In this document: piece after piece, positions 17,049 to 25,521 of the stretch
Position numbering within the stretch: the first letter of the stretch is position 1
Layout of the letters: each line of letters opens with the position of its first letter
Assembly (NCBI RefSeq): GCF_022538055.1
Contig: NZ_JAKZAM010000003.1
Coordinates: 1-64,000 of the forward strand
Direction: 5' to 3'
Length of the DNA stretch: 64,000 nt
Origin: Cognataquiflexum nitidum
GTDB taxonomy: Bacteria; Bacteroidota; Bacteroidia; Cytophagales; Cyclobacteriaceae
The notes under the pieces: generated by a model
The model's database searches: none
The model's input: the letters and a program-made list of their open reading frames with translations, nothing else
Told to the model about the DNA's origin: nothing
Made by a program: the position numbers and the translations under genes

Positions 17049-19403
17049 ATGAAATTTCTCCCCTGCTTAAGCTTTCCCAATTATTTGCTTTTAAGCATAT
17101 TTTGTTTTTTACCATTCATTTCAAATGGACAGGATCAATCATTTACGATCAAAGGAACAGTCATCGATGCTGATTCCAAACAGCCGGTGCTCTTTATGCA
17201 AGTCGCTCTCTTCAAGCCGGGTGCTGATACTCCGTTGACTTTTTCCGATACCAAAGACAATGGGGAATTTTCACTTTCTGCACCAAATGGCAATTATGAA
17301 TTGAATTTCTACCTGATTGGGTATGACAAGAAAACCATTACCGACATTCGCTTGAACGGCAATACCGATCTTGGAAAAATCGAGGTCAAAAGTGAAAACC
17401 AAAATTTGGAAGAAGTCGTGGTACAATCCACCAAATTCCCATTTCGCGCGGATGTGGAAGGCATCACCATCAACCCAGAAGCCAATATGTCTAACCTCGG
17501 AGGTACCTTGCTTGACATCCTGAGAAACACGCCTTCGATCAGTGTCAGTGATGATGGTACGATTGCGCTGAGGGGAAGTACCGGAACCAACATCCTCATC
17601 AATGGACGAAACTCATCTTTGACACAAAATCTTGATCAGCTGCCTGCAAGTGCTGTGGAGCAAATCAAAATCATCAACAACCCCAATGCAAGGTTTGACG
17701 CGGATGCTGAAGGCGGTGTGATAGACATTATCCTCAAAAAAGGAGAAGACCTCGGCACCAATGGAAGTGCAGAACTTACTTATGGAACAAGGGGAAGGAT
17801 GAATACCGGAGCGAGGTTCAACCACCGGACTTTCAAGTACAATCTTTACGGGGGATACAATTTCAGAGATTGGAGAAATGTCGGTAAAAGAACTTCCGAC
17901 AGGATACTTTTCGAAGAAGATGAACGCCTCCTACAGGAAACCGACATGGAATCCCAAAATATCGGACATACTTTCAACTATGGCGGGGATTATTATTTTG
18001 GCAAGAATATCATCAGCTACGAAGGGGTTTTCACTACCAATGTGGACAGTCAGATCAACACTTTGTATTCCCAACTCAGCAGGAATTCTACGGGAGAACC
18101 TATTTTGGATTTTGTTAGGAGAAATAATGAGACCGAAGACGATGACGGTGTGGACAATGCCATTATCTACGAAAGGACATTTGACAACCCCGATCAGTCA
18201 TTCCGATTTTTGGCGAGCAGTTCTTACAGAAACCAATACAAGGTTCAGAATATTGATATTTTCAATAATTCGACTGACGCAAATGAAGAAAACCGCACCG
18301 GTCAGGAGCGGGGATTTACGGATGAAACTAGAAACATTTACGTTTTTCAGGCAGATTATATCCATCCTATTTCTGAGCAAAAGAAAATAGAAACAGGCCT
18401 GAAATCCATTTTGAGGGAGTTTGACAATGATTTCATTTTCCAGAGATTTCAGGAGGGCAACCAGGATTTTGTTACCGACCCCAATGTCAGCAATAGGTTT
18501 ATCTACAAAGACCAGGTTTATGCGGGATACTTTATCTACGCGGCATCTTCCGAAAAAATTGATTATTCTTTTGGACTGAGGGGAGAATATACCAATCTCA
18601 ACACCGAACTGATCAATACCAATGAGATCAACCGGCAGAATTACCTCAATCTGTTTCCAAGTGCGCAAGTGCTGTACAAAATGGATGAGGAAAATTCCCT
18701 GAAATTTACCTACAGCAGAAGGATCGACCGGCCAAGACCTTGGAGACTCAATCCATTTCCTGACATCACCGATTCACTCAGTATCCGAAGGGGCAATCCA
18801 AACCTTCAGCCGGAGAAAATCCATTCACTCGAGTTTGGCCACATGCTCAACAGGGCAAAATCAAGCTTTACCACCAATGCATTTTTCAGACATGTAGATG
18901 GGCAGGAAGACATGATTACCATCATTAAGGATGGGATTTCCTACATTCAGCCTGAAAATCTGAACACGGCGGTATCTTATGGATTAGAGTTGATTGGCCT
19001 GGGGGAAATCACGCCATGGTGGAATGTCAGCGGTGGTCTGACCATGTTTAGGATCATTGTGGATGGTTCCAATGTCGAAAATGGAGCGATCAACAAAGGT
19101 TTTGCCTGGAACACCAAACTCACAAGTGACTTCAAACTTCCTTGGGGAATCAATTTCCAGATCGTGGCCAATTATGATTCTCCCGAAATCGAAGCCCAAG
19201 GAAGGGATTTAGCCCAATATTTTATTGATGCCAACGTAATGAAAAACTTCTTCAAAAACAGAGGAAGCCTCGCTCTGAGTGTAAGAGATATTTTCGATAC
19301 GAGGAGATTTGCCGGTGAAAACAGGACTGCGGCATTTTCACAGGATTTCTATTCCAAGATGGAAACAAGGATATTCTTGTTGAGCGCCAAGTTTAATTTT
19401 TGA
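17049..19403 (+). CDS. TonB-dependent outer-membrane receptor (OMP beta-barrel family)
   Basis: Outer-membrane beta-barrel of 784 residues. Signal peptide about 1-27 (ends FISNGQ), carboxypeptidase D regulatory-like domain about 30-115 (FTIKGTVIDADSKQPVLFMQ), plug domain about 120-225 (LLDILRNTPSISVSDDGTIA, then ILINGR), then a barrel of the outer-membrane beta-barrel family 3 type. It ends in an aromatic residue (LSAKFNF) as expected for Bam-dependent insertion. No SusD partner lies next to it, so it is unlike a polysaccharide utilisation SusC. The ligand is unknown. It reads away from the S41-like gene, with 230 bp of AT-rich DNA between. Confidence 0.88.
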   Translation: MKFLPCLSFPNYLLLSIFCFLPFISNGQDQSFTIKGTVIDADSKQPVLFMQVALFKPGADTPLTFSDTKDNGEFSLSAPNGNYELNFYLIGYDKKTITDIRLNGNTDLGKIEVKSENQNLEEVVVQSTKFPFRADVEGITINPEANMSNLGGTLLDILRNTPSISVSDDGTIALRGSTGTNILINGRNSSLTQNLDQLPASAVEQIKIINNPNARFDADAEGGVIDIILKKGEDLGTNGSAELTYGTRGRMNTGARFNHRTFKYNLYGGYNFRDWRNVGKRTSDRILFEEDERLLQETDMESQNIGHTFNYGGDYYFGKNIISYEGVFTTNVDSQINTLYSQLSRNSTGEPILDFVRRNNETEDDDGVDNAIIYERTFDNPDQSFRFLASSSYRNQYKVQNIDIFNNSTDANEENRTGQERGFTDETRNIYVFQADYIHPISEQKKIETGLKSILREFDNDFIFQRFQEGNQDFVTDPNVSNRFIYKDQVYAGYFIYAASSEKIDYSFGLRGEYTNLNTELINTNEINRQNYLNLFPSAQVLYKMDEENSLKFTYSRRIDRPRPWRLNPFPDITDSLSIRRGNPNLQPEKIHSLEFGHMLNRAKSSFTTNAFFRHVDGQEDMITIIKDGISYIQPENLNTAVSYGLELIGLGEITPWWNVSGGLTMFRIIVDGSNVENGAINKGFAWNTKLTSDFKLPWGINFQIVANYDSPEIEAQGRDLAQYFIDANVMKNFFKNRGSLALSVRDIFDTRRFAGENRTAAFSQDFYSKMETRIFLLSAKFNF

Positions 19404-19450
19404 TTGAGGATCATGTATTTCTTTTGATTCCCAGAAATTAAAAAACGCGG

Positions 19451-19533
19451 GTATTGAAGTTTACTTTGTAGGCGTAAACTAGTTTACGTTCGTAATGTAA
19501 ACTCATTTACTTTTGTGGTGTAAACTTTTTGGA
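19451..19533. repeat. Four-unit 23-bp array of GTAAA-N4-TTTAC dyads
   Basis: Units begin at 19451, 19474, 19497 and 19520. The second is the perfect 14-bp palindrome GTAAACTAGTTTAC (19474-19487). The third is GTAAACTCATTTAC (19497-19510). The first and fourth are degenerate half-matches. Nine-base spacers (tttgtaggc, gttcgtaat, ttttgtggt) separate the dyads. The regular 23-bp step is about two helical turns. It lies 3' of the receptor gene and about 330 bp before the aldolase gene. Confidence 0.7.
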
Positions 19534-19569
19534 TTTTTGTAATCGGTAAATCCTAATTTTCAGAAAGGA

Positions 19570-19750
19570 ATGACGGTTGGTGGTGCGTCATCTTGAATCC
19601 GAGGTACGAGGATGAAAGATCTCAGAATAATGAGACACTTCTCCGCCGCGGCGGATCAGTGTGACGACTCCGACATAACATCGTTAAAAATTAAAATGCT
19701 GAGGACTCCGGATGACGGAGGAACTACCGTGTTCAATCTCTGATAAATAA
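19570..19750. repeat. REP-like Bacteroidota intergenic element
   Basis: Non-coding DNA with words typical of a dispersed element seen in many Bacteroidota: GTCATCTTGAATCCGAGG, GATGAAAGATCTCAGAATAA, GAGACACTTC and GTGTGACGA. It contains the perfect palindrome TCCGCCGCGGCGGA (19642-19655) in the loop-like centre, and a downstream GGATGACGGAGG. The identification is from memory of such repeats. No reading frame is present. Confidence 0.55.
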
Positions 19751-19858
19751 GGGGTCTGTAAGAGTGCCAGAAGGAAAATCATATTTAATTTTATAAATTG
19801 TGAGCCTTCCCAAATTATAATGGGCTAATCTTTGATATTCTTCTTTAAACCTTAAATA

Positions 19859-20791
19859 ATGATTGAAAGCAGCAATGTCCCGGCCTTTGAAGGCATCATG
19901 GTTCCGATGGTGACACCTCTACTTTCCAATGGGGAATTGGACAAAAAGGGCGTCGAAAGGGTCGTCAAACACTTGGTCAACGGTGGCGTTCAGGGTATTT
20001 TCATTCTTGGGACTACCGGTGAAGCCGCAAGCCTCAAGCCTGCAATAAAAAAAGACCTGATCGAAATCTCCTGCAAAGAGGCCAATGGAAAAACGCCCGT
20101 TTTTGTGGGAATTACCCATACAGCTTTGGAAGTCAGTCTCAAACTGGCAAGGTCTGCCAAGGAAAACGGCGCTGTAGCAGTGGTAGCTGCATTGCCCTAT
20201 TATTTTGCTTTGGATCAAGATGATATTTTCCATTACTATGTGAAGCTAGCCGACCATAGTCCGCTGCCTTTGTTTTTGTACAATTATCCGGTGATGACCA
20301 AGTCTACCATTGCTCCCGAAACGGTGCTGAAGCTGGCAAAACATGCCAATATCATCGGATTGAAAGACAGTTCGGGCAATGGCGTTTACTTCCAGAAATT
20401 GATCCCCATCAAACAGGAATACCCTGAATTTTCCTTGCTTGTCGGCCCTGAAGAAATGTTGGCGCAGGCCATCCTTTCAGGCGCGGACGGAGGAGTCAAT
20501 GGCGGTGCCAATATTTTCCCTTCGCTGTATGTCAAGATGTTTGAGGCTGCAAAAGCGAGGGATTTTGAGAAAGTCGATCAGATCCAATCTCTCATTTTGG
20601 AGATTTCAAACGGCCTATACAATTCCAGTCCAAAGAGTTCAAGCTACCTTTGCGGCGTCAAGGAAAGTCTCTATTTTTTGGGGATTTGTGAACCCCATCT
20701 TGCGCCTCCGCTACTTCCCGTGGACAGAAAGCACAAGGAAGACATCATTCAAAACCTGGAAAGAATTCTCCTGAATATCAGAAATGTTTAA
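19859..20791 (+). CDS. Dihydrodipicolinate synthase (DapA/NanA) family lyase
   Basis: Class I aldolase-type TIM barrel of 310 residues. GTTGE (51-55), YNYP (141-144) and the Schiff-base lysine in GLKDSSG (Lys169) are present. The family includes dihydrodipicolinate synthase, N-acetylneuraminate lyase and 2-keto-3-deoxy sugar acid aldolases. KDSSG fits the keto-acid aldolase branches and does not prove sialic acid specificity. The next gene on the same strand is a sodium:solute symporter, so uptake and cleavage of the same sugar acid is a reasonable inference. Repeat E2 starts at its stop codon. It is unlikely to be the biosynthetic dapA because of this context. Confidence 0.85.
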   Translation: MIESSNVPAFEGIMVPMVTPLLSNGELDKKGVERVVKHLVNGGVQGIFILGTTGEAASLKPAIKKDLIEISCKEANGKTPVFVGITHTALEVSLKLARSAKENGAVAVVAALPYYFALDQDDIFHYYVKLADHSPLPLFLYNYPVMTKSTIAPETVLKLAKHANIIGLKDSSGNGVYFQKLIPIKQEYPEFSLLVGPEEMLAQAILSGADGGVNGGANIFPSLYVKMFEAAKARDFEKVDQIQSLILEISNGLYNSSPKSSSYLCGVKESLYFLGICEPHLAPPLLPVDRKHKEDIIQNLERILLNIRNV

Positions 20792-20950
20792 AATGTATGT
20801 TCGCAATGATGCCAGTAAATAAGATATCTATTCTAATTCTGGTATGCGGACTTAAAAGCCCGGTACATCTGTCTTCCGACTTCGGCCTTCCGTCCCGTTT
20901 GAAGAAAAATATGGGTTTCCTGGCCGAGAAGCGGATAACCATAATGCTTA
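20792..20950 (+). repeat. Dispersed repeat copy E2
   Basis: Starts at the base after the TAA of the aldolase gene and runs almost to the symporter start. The 5' end AATGTATGTTCGCAATGATG resembles the ends of E1 and E3. The 36-bp core 20860-20895 is identical to 22541-22576 of E3 except for one base. The 3' end AAGCGGATAACCATAAT matches the end of E4. It is non-coding. Confidence 0.7.
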
Positions 20951-20975
20951 ATCCCTGAATTCTGTTTTCCAAACC

Positions 20976-22472
20976 ATGAAAATCCACAGCCTCGACTTGA
21001 TCGTTTTCCTGATTTATATGCTTGGAATCGTTGGTTTTGGGGTTTCCTTTTACTTCAGAAAAAATTCGGCAGCTGATTTTGTCACCGGCGGGGGAAAATT
21101 ACCGGCTTGGGCTTTGGGGATGTCGATTTTCGCCACCTACGTGAGCAGCATCAGTTTTTTGACATTGCCGGGAAGCGCCCTTCAGGGCAATTGGAATGGA
21201 TTTGTTTTTAGCTTATCGATTCCTGTCGCTGCCTTCATCGCTGTCAGGTATTTTGTCCCCCTCTACCGAAAACTCCAAAATCCTTCCGCTTATGCTTTTT
21301 TGGAGGAAAGGTTTGGTCCTTGGGCAAGGATCTATGCATCGAGTTGCTACCTCCTCACCCAACTCGCGAGGATGGGCGCCATTTTATACCTTTTGGCTTT
21401 GCCTATGCATGTGCTGTTTGGCTGGAACATTCCTTTGATTGTCCTTTTTACCGGATTAGGAGTGGTGGTCTATGCGGCTATGGGCGGGATTTCGGCGGTG
21501 GTTTGGACGGATGCTGTACAGGGAATTGTCCTGATTGCAGGTGCTGTGGGCTGTTTTGTTTTGATTGTCTTCCAAATGCCGGAAGGAATCACGCAGATTT
21601 GGGATATCGCCCGGAGAGACAGCAAACTCTCTTTGGGAAGTCTTTCCTCGGACCTCGGGCAAAGTACCTTTTGGGTGGTTTTGGTCTATGGTCTATTCAT
21701 CAACCTTCAGAATTTTGGCATTGACCAAAGCTATATACAGCGGTATAAAAGTGCCAAAACAGAACAGGAAGCCAAAAAATCCACTTGGCTCGGAAGCTTG
21801 CTTTACATTCCCGTCTCCTTGCTTTTCTTCGTGATTGGGACGAGTCTGTATGCTTATTACCAAGTATTCTCCGACTCCTTGCCACTTGAACTCCAAAGTA
21901 TTGAGCAAGCCGATAAAGTTTTTCCTCATTTTATTGCAACGGTTTTGCCACCGGGAATTTCAGGATTGGTGATTGCTGCCATTTTTGCCGCCGGGATGAG
22001 TACCGTTTCTACAAGCATCAACAGTTCGGCAACGGTCATTCTCGAAGACCATTTCAAAAAATACATCCAACCTAATCCTTCTCAAAATATCCAAATCAAG
22101 GTTTTGCATGTAGCATCTTTGGCAATGGGAATCACAGGACTTTTGGTCGGATTGGCCTTCAACGGCGTGGAAAGTGCTTTGGAGGCTTGGTGGGCTTTGG
22201 CTTCGATTTTTAGCGGAGGCATTTTGGGTTTGTTCTTTTTGGCACTTTTGGGAAAAACCAAAACCAACGTTCCCCCCATTGCAGCAGTCCTTTCGGGATT
22301 GGCAGTGATTGCGTGGATCAGCTTGGGAGAATTCCTTCCCGACACAATCAGGCCTAACTTTACGCTGCATAAAAATTTAGCCATCGTCTTTGGAACAATG
22401 GCCATTTTCATGATGGGGTTTTTGCTTGGATTGGTTTTTAATCCAAGCAAAAGGGAGGAAAAAGTAATTTAA
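20976..22472 (+). CDS. Sodium:solute symporter family transporter
   Basis: SSS-family secondary transporter of 498 residues with about 13 hydrophobic segments, driving solute uptake with sodium. Family features are the N-terminal DLIVFLIYMLGIVGFGVSFY helix, the GGGKLPAWALGMSIFATYVS region with the broken first core helix, and IFAAGMSTVSTSINSSATVI carrying the conserved Ser/Thr cluster of the sodium site. The partner gene upstream is a DapA/NanA-family lyase, so a sugar acid or sialic acid is a plausible substrate. Near-identical repeat copies E2 and E3 flank the gene on both sides. Confidence 0.88.
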   Translation: MKIHSLDLIVFLIYMLGIVGFGVSFYFRKNSAADFVTGGGKLPAWALGMSIFATYVSSISFLTLPGSALQGNWNGFVFSLSIPVAAFIAVRYFVPLYRKLQNPSAYAFLEERFGPWARIYASSCYLLTQLARMGAILYLLALPMHVLFGWNIPLIVLFTGLGVVVYAAMGGISAVVWTDAVQGIVLIAGAVGCFVLIVFQMPEGITQIWDIARRDSKLSLGSLSSDLGQSTFWVVLVYGLFINLQNFGIDQSYIQRYKSAKTEQEAKKSTWLGSLLYIPVSLLFFVIGTSLYAYYQVFSDSLPLELQSIEQADKVFPHFIATVLPPGISGLVIAAIFAAGMSTVSTSINSSATVILEDHFKKYIQPNPSQNIQIKVLHVASLAMGITGLLVGLAFNGVESALEAWWALASIFSGGILGLFFLALLGKTKTNVPPIAAVLSGLAVIAWISLGEFLPDTIRPNFTLHKNLAIVFGTMAIFMMGFLLGLVFNPSKREEKVI

Positions 22473-22620
22473 AATATGTGTACGGAATGATGCCTGTGAA
22501 AAGGTGATTAAATATAAATCATGATATGAAAATGAAATGTCCGGTACATCTGTCTTCCGACTTCGGTCTTCCGTCCTGTCTGTGTTATAAAATTGGTTTT
22601 CTGGCAAAGAAGATTATGAC
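22473..22620 (+). repeat. Dispersed repeat copy E3
   Basis: Begins at the base after the symporter TAA. Its 5' end AATATGTGTACGGAATGATG parallels E1 and E2, and its 36-bp core at 22541-22576 matches E2 in 35 of 36 positions. The 3' end (GGTTTTCTGGCAAAGAAG) is more diverged. The downstream neighbour is the convergent phosphoesterase gene. Confidence 0.7.
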
Positions 22621-22628
22621 TATATAAT

Positions 22629-23867
22629 TTAATCCTCTTTTTTTGCCTCTAATGGTATTTCAGGAAAAGAATCGATGACATTTCCGTCTTCATCTATCGA
22701 GACAAAACTCCAACGATTTTCTTCCACTGTGAGCAGCGTAAATGCCCTGATAGATTGGGCTTTGTTCAGGTACCAAGTACTGTCGACAGAATGGATTTTT
22801 CTTGGCGTAACTCCATACGAACCGTCACCTACATAGATGATCCCGTCTTCGTGGACTTCCATATTCTTGATCGGAAAGGTCCTTTTGTAAGCATGGTCAT
22901 GATTTTCAAAGGCGATCTCCACACCGTTTGCCTCAAAGATCGGTGTCCAAGTTTCCCTGACCAAGGTCTGTACCCTATCGCCATATTCCCTCACGGAAGG
23001 ATAACCCGGAACATGGTAAATAGGAATTTTATGATTTACATTTTTCCTATCTTCTAAAGTTTTTGTCAACCATTCTGTTTGTACTCCAGGAATCGGGTTG
23101 GAATGCTCTGTGTCCAAAATGATCAAACTCAGGTATTCGCCAAAGTCGAGGACATTGTATCCGGGTTGGCCGGGGAAAGAAAATAGGCTGTAAAAATAGG
23201 GTGCGATCCGTGCCCTGAATTCATTGTTTTGGACGTAACCTTGGTGCTTGGTATAATAACCGCCTACCACTTCATGATTTCCCGCTGCCACAATGCAGGG
23301 CAGAATTCTATTGTCGGCCGTCACCAAGGTGGTTTTATAGGCATCAAACCAATCGTAAATCCTTTGGATATTTTCGGCAAGGCCATTTTCGTAAGCCATG
23401 TCTCCTCCGATGATTACAAAGTCCGGATCTTGCACAGCCACAACGCGGTTGGTTTTCTCCAACCATTCCTTTTGGTGCATGGAATCTCCTCCGATGGCGA
23501 TTTTGAGGGATTTGTTATTGAGGTTTTTTGGAAGGGTTCGAAAGTAGTAGACCGATTCCGATGAAGCAAACTTGAGTTCATATTCGGTATTGGGCTTCAA
23601 ACCCTGAATTCCAACCCGATGGATATACCTTGGGGAAAAAGGATAAGGCAGCACATCACTTTCAAATGAATGCCACTTCTCTGTTCCTTTCCTTCTGAAA
23701 TACAAAGTCGTCGGATTGATCTCATCCATGTGCCAATCCACATCCATTGTCGTCGTCGGATCCGAAGTCCAAGTGAGGTAGAAGGCATGGGGTTCAGTTT
23801 GGGCAAAGCCTAACTGGGCTATGAGGACAAAGCTGAAGAGGAAAAGGATTCTTTTGAAGTTTGTCAT
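22629..23867 (-). CDS. Secreted metallophosphoesterase (purple acid phosphatase-like)
   Basis: Exported phosphoesterase of about 412 residues. Signal peptide about 1-22 (ends IAQLGFAQ), an N-terminal fibronectin-like domain about 25-115 as in purple acid phosphatases, then a calcineurin-like metallophosphoesterase domain: GGDSMH, IIGGDMAYE, AGNHE and ENHDHAYKR supply the dinuclear metal ligands. It releases phosphate from organic esters in the periplasm or outside the cell. The open frame reaches 23972, but the ATG at 23867 starts a good signal peptide. The trehalase gene lies upstream on the same strand, 130 bp away. Confidence 0.87.
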   Translation of the reverse strand: MTNFKRILFLFSFVLIAQLGFAQTEPHAFYLTWTSDPTTTMDVDWHMDEINPTTLYFRRKGTEKWHSFESDVLPYPFSPRYIHRVGIQGLKPNTEYELKFASSESVYYFRTLPKNLNNKSLKIAIGGDSMHQKEWLEKTNRVVAVQDPDFVIIGGDMAYENGLAENIQRIYDWFDAYKTTLVTADNRILPCIVAAGNHEVVGGYYTKHQGYVQNNEFRARIAPYFYSLFSFPGQPGYNVLDFGEYLSLIILDTEHSNPIPGVQTEWLTKTLEDRKNVNHKIPIYHVPGYPSVREYGDRVQTLVRETWTPIFEANGVEIAFENHDHAYKRTFPIKNMEVHEDGIIYVGDGSYGVTPRKIHSVDSTWYLNKAQSIRAFTLLTVEENRWSFVSIDEDGNVIDSFPEIPLEAKKED

Positions 23868-23954
23868 GGGAGGAAATGGTTGGTATTGGAATCTAAAGCT
23901 AACGGCTAAAATTAGGGTTTCAAAAAATGGTTGAAAATTTAACTTTGGCATAAT

Positions 23955-23987
23955 AACCCCCCAAGGCTTCAAAACCTTTGGAGGGTT
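23955..23987. terminator. GC-rich hairpin between trehalase and phosphoesterase genes
   Basis: AACCCCCCAAGG (23955-23966) pairs imperfectly with CCTTTGGAGGGTT (23975-23987) around an 8-base loop. On the plus strand it is followed by GATTTTT; on the minus strand only a weak T run follows. It may still end the trehalase transcript. Confidence 0.4.
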
Positions 23988-23997
23988 GATTTTTCAA

Positions 23998-25521
23998 TTA
24001 TTGGTTTTCCCTTAGCCATTCTTTCATCGCCAAGTATACACCATTTGTCCAACCGAATCCATCCTGAACCGGATATTCACCTCCCCCGGCCTCTAGGCTG
24101 AGGTCCTCCACGTTATATTTTTCCATCATCTTTCCGGTACGGTCAAAAACCGATTCGTTGAGGTAGGTCCATCTTTCCGCCAAAGTCTTGGCTAGGTCTT
24201 TTCTGCCATAGTTGAGCATGGCCTGAAAACCAATCCACTGTAGCGGCGCCCAACCGTTGGGAGCATCCCACTGCTGTCCAGTGTTGAAATTGGTTGTCAC
24301 CAATCCTCCCGGCTTCAGGAAATTCTTTTCAACATATTCCAATACCCGAGCTCCTTGTTCTGAAGTGGCCATTCCGGAATACAGCGGATACAGCATGGCC
24401 AGCGAAGGTCTTCCTACTTTTTCCTTAAACTTTATATGGTAATCGAGATAGATTCCTTGTTCCTCTTCCCAACAATACCGCTCAATTCCCTCCATCCTGT
24501 TTTTATGGAACAGTTCCATCCTGGTGATTTCTTTGGAATCCTCTTTCTCGAGCTTCATTCCCTTGATGATAACCCTCTCAGTTTCGGCAAGCAGCACATT
24601 GAGGTCAATGGGAATCAAGGCAATGGTCTGCACACTTCTCAGGTCATTGGGGTCATAGAGCCAACGTGAACTGAAATCCCAACCTGATTCACAGGCAGCC
24701 CTCAGGTTACGGAAAAGCTTTTCCGGGAAGCGGGTGGATTGGTCAGAAAGCTCCACATCCTCCACAAAGGATTCTGCCCTTGGGGTATTCTCATCATCCC
24801 AATACCTGTTCAGCGCGGTGTCGTCATCCATCCTGACGACACGGTTATAGTATTTTCCAGGCAAAGGAATCTCTGTTTCCCCTTCAATCCAGAATAGATA
24901 TTCCATCCATATCTCAGGTTGGTATTTCTTGATGATTTCTTCGTCTTCTTTTGCTTCAGCCAACAATTCCACCATTTTGGCAAAAAAAGGAGGCTGCGAT
25001 CTCGATAGGAAGTAAGTCCTATTGCCATTGGGAATATGGCCGACGGTTCGGATCAGATGGGCAAAATTATCCACCATGTTTTCGATCAGGTCAGTTCTTC
25101 CCGAGACTTTCAACCCCAACATGGTAAAATAACTGTCCCAATAATAGATCTCCCGAAACCTTCCACCCGGCACAATGTAAGGATGTGGCAAAGGTATCAG
25201 ACTGGAATTTTCAACTTCTTCATCCGCTTCTCTGGTAAGGAGATCCCATTGCAACTTGAGCCTGTCCTCTAGGTTGATGGCTTTGGGGAGATTGAGTTTT
25301 TTGTATTCCGGTTCTTCGGGATAATCAAAGTTTTTATCAAGAAATGATTTCAGGTCAAATCCCGGGGTTTTAATTTCCTCGTAAAAATCCTTCAAAATGT
25401 CATGGACATCCCGTTTGGGAATGCTGTCCACGAAAGTCTTGGAATCAGGAAAAACCCCGCTCATCTGGATCACTTCAAAAAGTTCCAGGTAAATGTCTTC
25501 CGGTTGTTCGTAAAATTTCAT
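23998..25521 (-). CDS. treF: Cytoplasmic alpha,alpha-trehalase (GH37)
   Basis: Hydrolyses trehalose to two glucose molecules. Both GH37 signatures are present: PGGRFREIYYWDSYFTMLGL and QWDAPNGWAPLQ, plus the C-terminal EYPVQDGFGWTNGV. Length is about 507 residues after starting at the ATG 25521. This ATG overlaps the TGA of the upstream MFS gene as ATGA, which supports the start and suggests translational coupling. The N-terminus MKFYEQPEDIYLEL has no signal peptide, so the enzyme is cytosolic, unlike periplasmic TreA. With the MFS transporter it forms an import-and-hydrolyse pair. Confidence 0.92.
   Translation of the reverse strand: MKFYEQPEDIYLELFEVIQMSGVFPDSKTFVDSIPKRDVHDILKDFYEEIKTPGFDLKSFLDKNFDYPEEPEYKKLNLPKAINLEDRLKLQWDLLTREADEEVENSSLIPLPHPYIVPGGRFREIYYWDSYFTMLGLKVSGRTDLIENMVDNFAHLIRTVGHIPNGNRTYFLSRSQPPFFAKMVELLAEAKEDEEIIKKYQPEIWMEYLFWIEGETEIPLPGKYYNRVVRMDDDTALNRYWDDENTPRAESFVEDVELSDQSTRFPEKLFRNLRAACESGWDFSSRWLYDPNDLRSVQTIALIPIDLNVLLAETERVIIKGMKLEKEDSKEITRMELFHKNRMEGIERYCWEEEQGIYLDYHIKFKEKVGRPSLAMLYPLYSGMATSEQGARVLEYVEKNFLKPGGLVTTNFNTGQQWDAPNGWAPLQWIGFQAMLNYGRKDLAKTLAERWTYLNESVFDRTGKMMEKYNVEDLSLEAGGGEYPVQDGFGWTNGVYLAMKEWLRENQ

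Noticed and set aside
19451..19533. Short CRISPR array
   Set aside because: Repeats are 14-bp palindromes with 9-base spacers that resemble one another, far shorter than CRISPR repeats and spacers, and no cas genes are in the window.
19859..22472. Sialic acid utilisation locus
   Set aside because: A NanA-family lyase and an SSS transporter are suggestive, but there is no epimerase, kinase or sialidase, and the KDSSG motif is shared with other keto-acid aldolases.
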